Assembly (NCBI GenBank): GCA_002238805.1
Contig: MPNB01000031.1
Span: 1-37,102, forward strand
Origin: Rhodothermaceae bacterium bin80
GTDB lineage: Bacteria; Bacteroidota; Rhodothermia; Rhodothermales; Bin80
DNA length: 37,102 bases
Direction of reading: 5' to 3'
Part shown: one piece after another, positions 32,782-37,102 of the stretch
Numbering within the stretch: the first letter of the stretch is position 1
Layout: each line of letters starts with the position of its first letter
Program-made: the position numbers and the translations under genes
The notes under the pieces: generated by a model
Databases searched by the model: none
Told to the model about the DNA's origin: nothing
Seen by the model: only the letters and a program-made list of their open reading frames with translations

Positions 32782-33575
32782 TAAAACAGACCTACAGGTG
32801 TCGTCCAGTAATCTAGATGAGAGAAAAACTGGTCTACCAGAACAGGAGGACCACCTACCATCGGGAGTGGAGCCGGTCGACCGTCAAGAAGAACCGAAAG
32901 ATCACACTCGCTCCCATCCAGGTAGCGCAGGACACCGCCGTTTGCACGCAACATCGCGTAGCCCGGAGCCAAGTCCCATATTTTGTCATGTCCGATCAAA
33001 ACTATATCCGCACCACCTGTTGCTACCAGAGACAAGTGGATGGACGCCGTTCCTAAGCCAAAAACACGACCAGGATAAGATTCGGCAAGCGTATAATGCT
33101 GATGGGGCCGCGTATGTGTTAACAAAATCGTGTCGATATCCAACGAAGTACGCTCACTCAGTGACATGACCACATCACCCCGTAGTACAGACTTTCCGGT
33201 CGAATGAAAGTAGTCCCCTGTAGAGGGTACATGTATGAATCCTGCGACCGGCTGACCTTCTTCAATCAGTCCCAAAGCAATGGCCCAGTTCGACATCCCA
33301 GCCACAAACGAAACTGTGCCGTCAATTGGATCGATCGTCCAATAACGTGAACCCTGCTGTGGCATACGTAATACGTCGTCTTCCTCTGCTATGATACCAT
33401 CCTGTGGATAGTGCTGCGTAATTGCTTTTATGAGATACTTCTGGATGGCTTCATCCGCAGCAGTAACTGGTGAACCATCACGCTTGATCTGGTGGGGTGA
33501 TTGAAGGAACCATTCCATAGCATACTGGGCAGCAGTCTCCAGTAATGGGCGAGCAAATTTATTTAGTGAATCCAT
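32781..33575 (-). CDS. Inositol-monophosphatase-family phosphatase (first of a tandem pair)
   Basis: A 264-aa paralogue of the next gene, with the same motif set: GSPVTAADEAIQ (~34-45), GIIAEEDD (E64, E65), WTIDPIDGTVSF (D82, D85) and IWDLAPGYAML. The two proteins resemble each other along their whole length, so they arose by tandem duplication and then diverged. The substrate is unknown; HisN-like histidinol-phosphate phosphatase is one option. It begins a two-gene unit divergent from the sulfotransferase-like gene, with 109 bases between the starts. Confidence 0.88.
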   Translation of the reverse strand: MDSLNKFARPLLETAAQYAMEWFLQSPHQIKRDGSPVTAADEAIQKYLIKAITQHYPQDGIIAEEDDVLRMPQQGSRYWTIDPIDGTVSFVAGMSNWAIALGLIEEGQPVAGFIHVPSTGDYFHSTGKSVLRGDVVMSLSERTSLDIDTILLTHTRPHQHYTLAESYPGRVFGLGTASIHLSLVATGGADIVLIGHDKIWDLAPGYAMLRANGGVLRYLDGSECDLSVLLDGRPAPLPMVGGPPVLVDQFFSHLDYWTTPVGLF

Positions 33576-33684
33576 AATCGATAACTACTGTGATTTTGTT
33601 AGGTGGACGACAGCATATTTTTTCTGTATAAATGCCCTAAATTGGCGCACCTTACGCACCTGAACCGACCCAAAATGATTTGCT

Positions 33685-34404
33685 ATGCCCTTACGCATTA
33701 ATCTTTGCAGTGGTCCTAGGAATGTGTCTACCGCACTCATGTATGCGTTCGCCCAACGTCCTGATACGCACGTGGTAGACGAACCGCTCTATGCCCACTA
33801 CCTACAAGTAACCGGTGCACAGCATCCTGGACGTAACGATATTTTGGCCTGCATGGATTCAAGTGGTTCGCGTGTAATTCAGCAGGTTCTACTCGGCCCG
33901 TGCAACCATCCCATACTTTTTGTCAAAAATATGGGACATCATCTTGTGGACCTTGACTGGGAATTCTTGAATAAAATGACGACAGTTATACTGATTCGGG
34001 ATCCCGAGCAAATGCTTCCTTCCCTCATCAACCAAGTTCCGCAGCCTGCACTTGCCGACACAGCATTGGCCAGGCAGCGGGAAGTCTTCGACTATCTTAG
34101 AAAACGAGGACAAATGCCGTGTGTTCTTGATGCACGTGAGATATTGATGAACCCGGAAAAGGTTCTTCAACTCCTGTGCGACCGGCTTGGGATTGCCTTT
34201 GAACCTGCCATGCTGCACTGGAACAAAGGTTCTAGGCCCGAGGATGGAGTTTGGGCTCAACATTGGTATCACGTAGTCCATAAATCTACAGGCTTTGCAC
34301 CATACGTGCATAAATCGGCTCCATTCCCAGCTTTTCTGCGTCCATTACTTAACGAATGCATTCCTCACTACGAATACCTATTCCAGTACGTTATTAAGGC
34401 CTGA
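33685..34404 (+). CDS. Sulfotransferase-like P-loop protein
   Basis: A 239-aa protein. The N-terminal LCSGPRNVSTALMYAFAQR is a PAPS-binding P-loop variant, followed by VVDEPLYAHYL. FVKNMGHHL and VILIRDPEQMLPSL (~106-119) match the 3'-phosphate-binding region of sulfotransferases. It ends 4 bases before the class IV aminotransferase gene. The two are very likely one operon and may act on the same small molecule. Whether it transfers sulfate or only keeps the fold cannot be seen from sequence. Confidence 0.78.
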   Translation: MPLRINLCSGPRNVSTALMYAFAQRPDTHVVDEPLYAHYLQVTGAQHPGRNDILACMDSSGSRVIQQVLLGPCNHPILFVKNMGHHLVDLDWEFLNKMTTVILIRDPEQMLPSLINQVPQPALADTALARQREVFDYLRKRGQMPCVLDAREILMNPEKVLQLLCDRLGIAFEPAMLHWNKGSRPEDGVWAQHWYHVVHKSTGFAPYVHKSAPFPAFLRPLLNECIPHYEYLFQYVIKA

Positions 34405-34408
34405 AAAT

Positions 34409-35314
34409 ATGCACATTTCGTTACCCGACCATCGCAACGATACTATAGTAGTCTGGGTCAAGGATCGCCTGCTTCCCCGATCGGAAGCCAAGGTGTCCGT
34501 ATTTGACAGTGTAGTCCAAGGCGGAGATGCCGTCTGGGAAGGCCTCCGCGTATATGACGGCCGAGTTTTTCAACTGGACGCACATCTGGACCGGCTCATG
34601 GACTCTGCACACGCAATGGGCTTCACAGATGTACCCACGCGTGAGTTTATCATGGATGCCCTGTTTGCCACACTGAAGTCCAATGGGATGCGTGATGACA
34701 CGCACGTACGTTTGACCCTGACTCGTGGAGAAAAAACTACTTCCGGCATGGATCCGCGGCTTAACATGTACGGTCCGACACTGATTGTATTGGCCGAATG
34801 GAAGAAACCCGTCTATGCAAAAAGTGGGATCCGCCTCATTACTTCTTCCGTGCGACGCAATACTCCACAATGCTTGGACTCAAAGATTCACCACAACAAC
34901 CTAGTCAATAACATACTGGCCAAGATTCAGGCTAACCTGGCAGGTGTAGATGATGCCGTGATGTTGGATATACACGGCTACCTTTCAGAAACCAACGCAA
35001 CAAACGTGTTTCTCGTCAAGCATGGCCAGTTGCTTACGCCTCACGCAGACAGCTGCCTGCATGGTATCACACGGGCAAAAGTGCTGGTTCTGGCCAAAGA
35101 GCTTGGCATCATGACCATAGAGCGTAACCTCTCTACGACCGAAATGCATACTGCGGACGAGATATTTACTACGGGAACCATGGGCGAACTATCCCCTGTA
35201 CTCGAAGTGGATGGACGTGTGATCGGCAGTGGAGCCCCTGGTCCTGTGACCCTGCAACTACGTGATATCTATTGGAAAAAAACCCAGTCCGAAGGCACAC
35301 CACTGCCTTTCTGA
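34409..35314 (+). CDS. Class IV aminotransferase (branched-chain / D-amino-acid type)
   Basis: A 301-aa PLP enzyme of fold type IV. The ATG at 34409 lies 4 bases after the upstream stop; a longer in-frame extension overlaps that gene and is rejected. Motifs are SVFDSVVQGGDAVWEGLRVYD (~30-50) and the PLP lysine K159 in CLDSKIHHNNLVNN. YLSETNATNVFLVK follows with E194, then FTTGTMGELSPV. The family includes IlvE, D-alanine aminotransferase and aminodeoxychorismate lyase. Length and motifs favour a transaminase close to IlvE, but pairing with a sulfotransferase-like gene suggests a more special substrate. Its stop abuts that of convergent queE. Confidence 0.87.
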   Translation: MHISLPDHRNDTIVVWVKDRLLPRSEAKVSVFDSVVQGGDAVWEGLRVYDGRVFQLDAHLDRLMDSAHAMGFTDVPTREFIMDALFATLKSNGMRDDTHVRLTLTRGEKTTSGMDPRLNMYGPTLIVLAEWKKPVYAKSGIRLITSSVRRNTPQCLDSKIHHNNLVNNILAKIQANLAGVDDAVMLDIHGYLSETNATNVFLVKHGQLLTPHADSCLHGITRAKVLVLAKELGIMTIERNLSTTEMHTADEIFTTGTMGELSPVLEVDGRVIGSGAPGPVTLQLRDIYWKKTQSEGTPLPF

Positions 35315-35956
35315 TCAAGGGATATCCAATACTTTGTGGGTCTGGACACTGAGTCTCCACTGCGGGTTCTGTAGACAGTAATTCAGCGCTGCCTTCGTGT
35401 TGTCTGCGAGTTCCGGGCCATCCATTGGCTGCAGAAAGAAGTGATCAAAGGCAAGCGTTTCAAACTGAATCGGCATGGCTCCGGGCTGTGGAAAGACAAG
35501 TTTCAACTCGTTCCCTTGGACAAGAACCAAAGGAGCGTCTGCCTTGGGGCTGACACAGATCCAGTCCAGTCCCGGGGGCGGAGCAAGCGTACCATTGGTT
35601 TCTATGGCAACCTCAAACCCACACGACTGGAGTGCCTGTACCAGATCTGCATCCAGTTGCAGTAGCGGCTCACCTCCCGTGCACACTACATAAGGTCTGG
35701 CACGTGGTGCTGTGCTCTTTGGCCACGCTATACACACAGCATTTGCCAGCTCTGCCGATGTGGCAAAACGCCCGCCCCCTTCTCCATCCATACCAACAAA
35801 ATCAGTATCGCAAAACTTGCACACAGCGTTGGACCGATCCCGTTCGAGTCCACTCCACAGATTACAGCCGGCAAAGCGCAAAAACACTGCGGGACGCCCT
35901 GTCATGTGGCCCTCCCCCTGAAGCGTATAGTAAATCTCTTTTACTGCGTAAGCCAT
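35315..35956 (-). CDS. queE: 7-carboxy-7-deazaguanine synthase
   Basis: A 213-aa radical SAM enzyme that forms the deazaguanine ring in queuosine precursor synthesis. The N-terminus reads VKEIYYTLQGEGHMTGRPAVF. Its cluster cysteines are C31, C46 and C49 in the long-spaced CX14CX2C arrangement typical of one QueE subfamily. VVCTGGEPLLQLD, VAIETNGTL and WICVSPKA follow in the expected order. Other queuosine genes (queC, queD, queF) are not in the window. Its start overlaps the end of the thioesterase gene by 16 bases, so the two are probably one transcript. Confidence 0.94.
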   Translation of the reverse strand: MAYAVKEIYYTLQGEGHMTGRPAVFLRFAGCNLWSGLERDRSNAVCKFCDTDFVGMDGEGGGRFATSAELANAVCIAWPKSTAPRARPYVVCTGGEPLLQLDADLVQALQSCGFEVAIETNGTLAPPPGLDWICVSPKADAPLVLVQGNELKLVFPQPGAMPIQFETLAFDHFFLQPMDGPELADNTKAALNYCLQNPQWRLSVQTHKVLDIP

Positions 35957-36414
35957 GCAATCCGATCTTCCAGTTCAGACGCATTGAGATCCCAGTCCAA
36001 AACGGCCAGAGTCAAACGGCTGGCGGTAACCTGCCGCCCACGTTCATCTATAATATCAATCCGCCAGACCTGGGTTTTTCGTCCCAGATGTACCGGCCGG
36101 GCTGTCCCTACAACTCGACCGGTACGGACCGCACGCAAATGATTAGCATTAACTTCAAGGCCAACGCAGTATTGCCTGCGTAAGTCCACGCATAGTGCTC
36201 CTGCAACACTCCCGATGGTTTCTGCCAGCACGACCGAAGCGCCTCCATGCAGCAACCCTATCGGTTGATTAGTACGATGATCCACCGGCATTGACGCGCT
36301 GAGATAATCAGGCCCGAGATCTGTGAACCTGATATCCAGGTGCTCGACCATAGTGCCTGCGCCACGTCGATTGAGTTGCTCTAATGTGGGTTCCTGCTTC
36401 CAGATTCTCTCCAT
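35941..36414 (-). CDS. Hotdog-fold acyl-CoA thioesterase (PaaI/YdiI-like)
   Basis: A 157-aa hotdog thioesterase. PIGLLHGGASVVLAETIGSV (~51-70) is the PaaI/MenI-type helix with the catalytic glutamate in LAETIGS. NANHLRAVRTGRVVGTA and VWRIDIIDERGR follow as strands. Close relatives include YdiI/MenI, which cleaves DHNA-CoA in menaquinone synthesis, but related enzymes act on many acyl-CoAs, so the substrate is open. It lies upstream of queE with a 16-base overlap. No menaquinone genes are nearby. Confidence 0.87.
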   Translation of the reverse strand: MERIWKQEPTLEQLNRRGAGTMVEHLDIRFTDLGPDYLSASMPVDHRTNQPIGLLHGGASVVLAETIGSVAGALCVDLRRQYCVGLEVNANHLRAVRTGRVVGTARPVHLGRKTQVWRIDIIDERGRQVTASRLTLAVLDWDLNASELEDRIAWLTQ

Positions 36415-36523
36415 TATTTCTGAGGTATTGATTGCTGTCAGGCTCCATCCGTTTCATTATCGTAACCGGTACCGACAGAAACCCCTTATACGCATTACGC
36501 CCAAAAATCTACCGCTAACCCAA

Positions 36524-36679
36524 TCAAACCAGTTTCTTGCGCCAGTAACGTGCAAGACCATACCAGCTCTCGCGAGGTTGCCCCATGTAACCATAGGGTT
36601 CCTGGGCAGCAAGGTCTACCGAAGCACGCATGCGTGTCATTTCTGATTCATGAAATGCCGCCGCACGTGCGGCATCCGA
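36524..36679 (-). pseudogene. C-terminal gene fragment next to the group II intron
   Basis: One minus-strand frame reads about 51 residues to a TGA at 36526-36524, including FHESEMTRMRASVDLAAQEP, then YGYMGQPRESWYGLARYWRKKLV. It looks like the genuine tail of a protein, not random sequence, but I do not recognise it. In-frame TGA and TAG codons stand just upstream (36685-36680), directly after the predicted intron end, so it is not simply continuous with an intron-split exon as seen here. The rest of the gene is missing from the window. Confidence 0.4.
36658..36673. repeat. Palindrome near the intron 3' flank
   Basis: GCCGCACGTGCGGC is a perfect 14-bp palindrome just outside the intron end. 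Some group II introns insert beside hairpins or terminators. It lies inside the frame of the gene fragment, so it may be coincidence. Confidence 0.3.
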
Positions 36680-36725
36680 CTATCAATCGGGATAGGGAGG
36701 GGCCTCACGGCCCCCTCCCTCCCAC

Positions 36726-36759
36726 ACCACCGTGCATACGGGTCCGTACACGGCGGTTC
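36726..36759 (-). ncRNA. Group II intron domain V
   Basis: A 34-nt hairpin reading GAACCGCCGTGTACGG then ACCCGTATGCACGGTGGT on the minus strand. It matches the typical length and layout of bacterial domain V, the catalytic core helix. Confidence 0.85.
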
Positions 36760-36767
36760 AATGGATA

Positions 36768-37102
36768 TTAGCGGTTCGGTTCTGGGGCTAACTGCACCAG
36801 TCCGAGTTGAGCGAAGAGCACGTTCGAAAGCGCATAGCAGAGTGCGGGCAATAAACTGAGTCGCCATGCACCCCGTCCACTGCCAGCCAACTTAACCGTC
36901 AACTCGTGGCGGACATTCAGCTTCCGCAGTGCGCGGTAACGACGGCGTCGGTGTTTCCACTGTTCCCATAGGTACGCCCTAAGACGACGACGAATCCAAC
37001 CGTCCATACGACGAAGCACCGAGGGCGTCTCGCAATAGCCATAATAGCCACGCCAGCCTCGAAGGTAGCGCGAAAGTTCCACGATTAACCCCCGGAATCC
37101 TA
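36768..37102 (-). CDS. ltrA: Group II intron reverse transcriptase/maturase, C-terminal part
   Basis: The frame is open to the window edge, so only the last ~110 residues are seen. They include YLRGWRGYYGYCETPSVLRR, DGWIRRRLRAYLWEQWKHRR and GAWRLSLLPALCYALSNVLF. This is the maturase (GIIM) and C-terminal region of bacterial group II intron-encoded proteins, which helps the intron fold, splice and move by retrohoming. The reverse-transcriptase palm with YADD would lie outside the window. Domain V starts 8 bases after the stop, as expected. Confidence 0.9.
   Translation of the reverse strand, partial: GFRGLIVELSRYLRGWRGYYGYCETPSVLRRMDGWIRRRLRAYLWEQWKHRRRRYRALRKLNVRHELTVKLAGSGRGAWRLSLLPALCYALSNVLFAQLGLVQLAPEPNR

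Larger units (their letters stand above)
36686..37102 (-). mobile_element. Group II intron, 3' part
   Basis: On the minus strand the maturase C-terminus is followed by intron domains V and VI. Domain V occupies 36726-36759. Domain VI is a GC-rich hairpin (GGGAGGGGGCC / GGCCCCTCCC) with a likely bulged branch-point A in CCTATCC. The intron then ends near 36686 in ...CCCGAT. The 5' part, including domains I-IV and the start of the maturase, lies beyond the window. Confidence 0.85.

Noticed and set aside
1..37102. CRISPR array or cas genes
   Set aside because: I saw no regularly spaced short repeats and no Cas proteins; TnpB is the only related nuclease.

Overview
This 37.1 kb window looks like a chromosomal piece of a member of the Bacteroidota/Rhodothermota group, possibly Rhodothermia-like. 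That placement is inferred from gene content. It rests on a TonB-dependent receptor with an N-terminal carboxypeptidase-regulatory domain, the adjacent folP-cdaA pair, a bacterial GH3-family protein, a lipoprotein sulfatase, a tRNA gene without an encoded CCA, and few obvious Shine-Dalgarno sites (aspS is an exception). Housekeeping genes are intact and tightly packed, with many 1-16 bp overlaps. They are interrupted by several unrelated kinds of mobile DNA.

Layout. 0-0.47 kb: tail of an IS21-type istB gene and its flank. 0.47-3.56 kb (-): a large PLD-helicase-DUF3427 protein. 3.9-6.6 kb (-): a lipoprotein sulfatase and ispE. 6.9-13.8 kb (+): an exopolysaccharide or O-antigen type operon (SLBB export protein, Wzz-type chain-length protein, Wzy/WaaL-type membrane protein, two GT4 glycosyltransferases). 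14.0-16.6 kb (-): a TonB-dependent receptor. 16.6-17.5 kb: a non-coding stretch with IS-end relics. 17.5-19.0 kb (-): a POT-family transporter. 19.2-21.4 kb (+): aspS overlapping a small pyrophosphatase-like gene. 21.47-21.98 kb (+): a tRNA-Lys(UUU) gene split by a 346-nt group I intron, then tRNA-Leu(GAG). 22.0-23.2 kb: a small lipoprotein and a hypothetical protein. 23.2-24.5 kb (+): a TnpB element. 24.6-29.8 kb: a degenerate-GGDEF-like membrane protein, pcm, cdaA, folP and a GH3-family protein. 29.8-32.0 kb: a decayed mobile island (broken IS1595-type transposase, one intact 74-aa ORF, two pseudogenes). 32.0-36.4 kb: tandem inositol-monophosphatase-family genes, a sulfotransferase-like/class IV aminotransferase pair, queE and a hotdog thioesterase. 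36.5-37.1 kb (-): a gene fragment and the 3' part of a group II intron with its maturase.

The most striking feature is the group I intron in the anticodon loop of tRNA-Lys(UUU). P2, P3, P4, P5, P6, P7, P8 and P9 can all be drawn by eye. The insertion point is between anticodon bases 34 and 35, the position used by the cyanobacterial tRNA-Leu(UAA) intron. Other points worth following are the TnpB gene, which reads through its own right-end hairpin; the pyrophosphatase-like protein, which lacks one metal-binding Asp; the GTAC-rich decayed island with a long single frame broken by nine stops; and the IS-end miniature elements at 16.7-17.2 kb.
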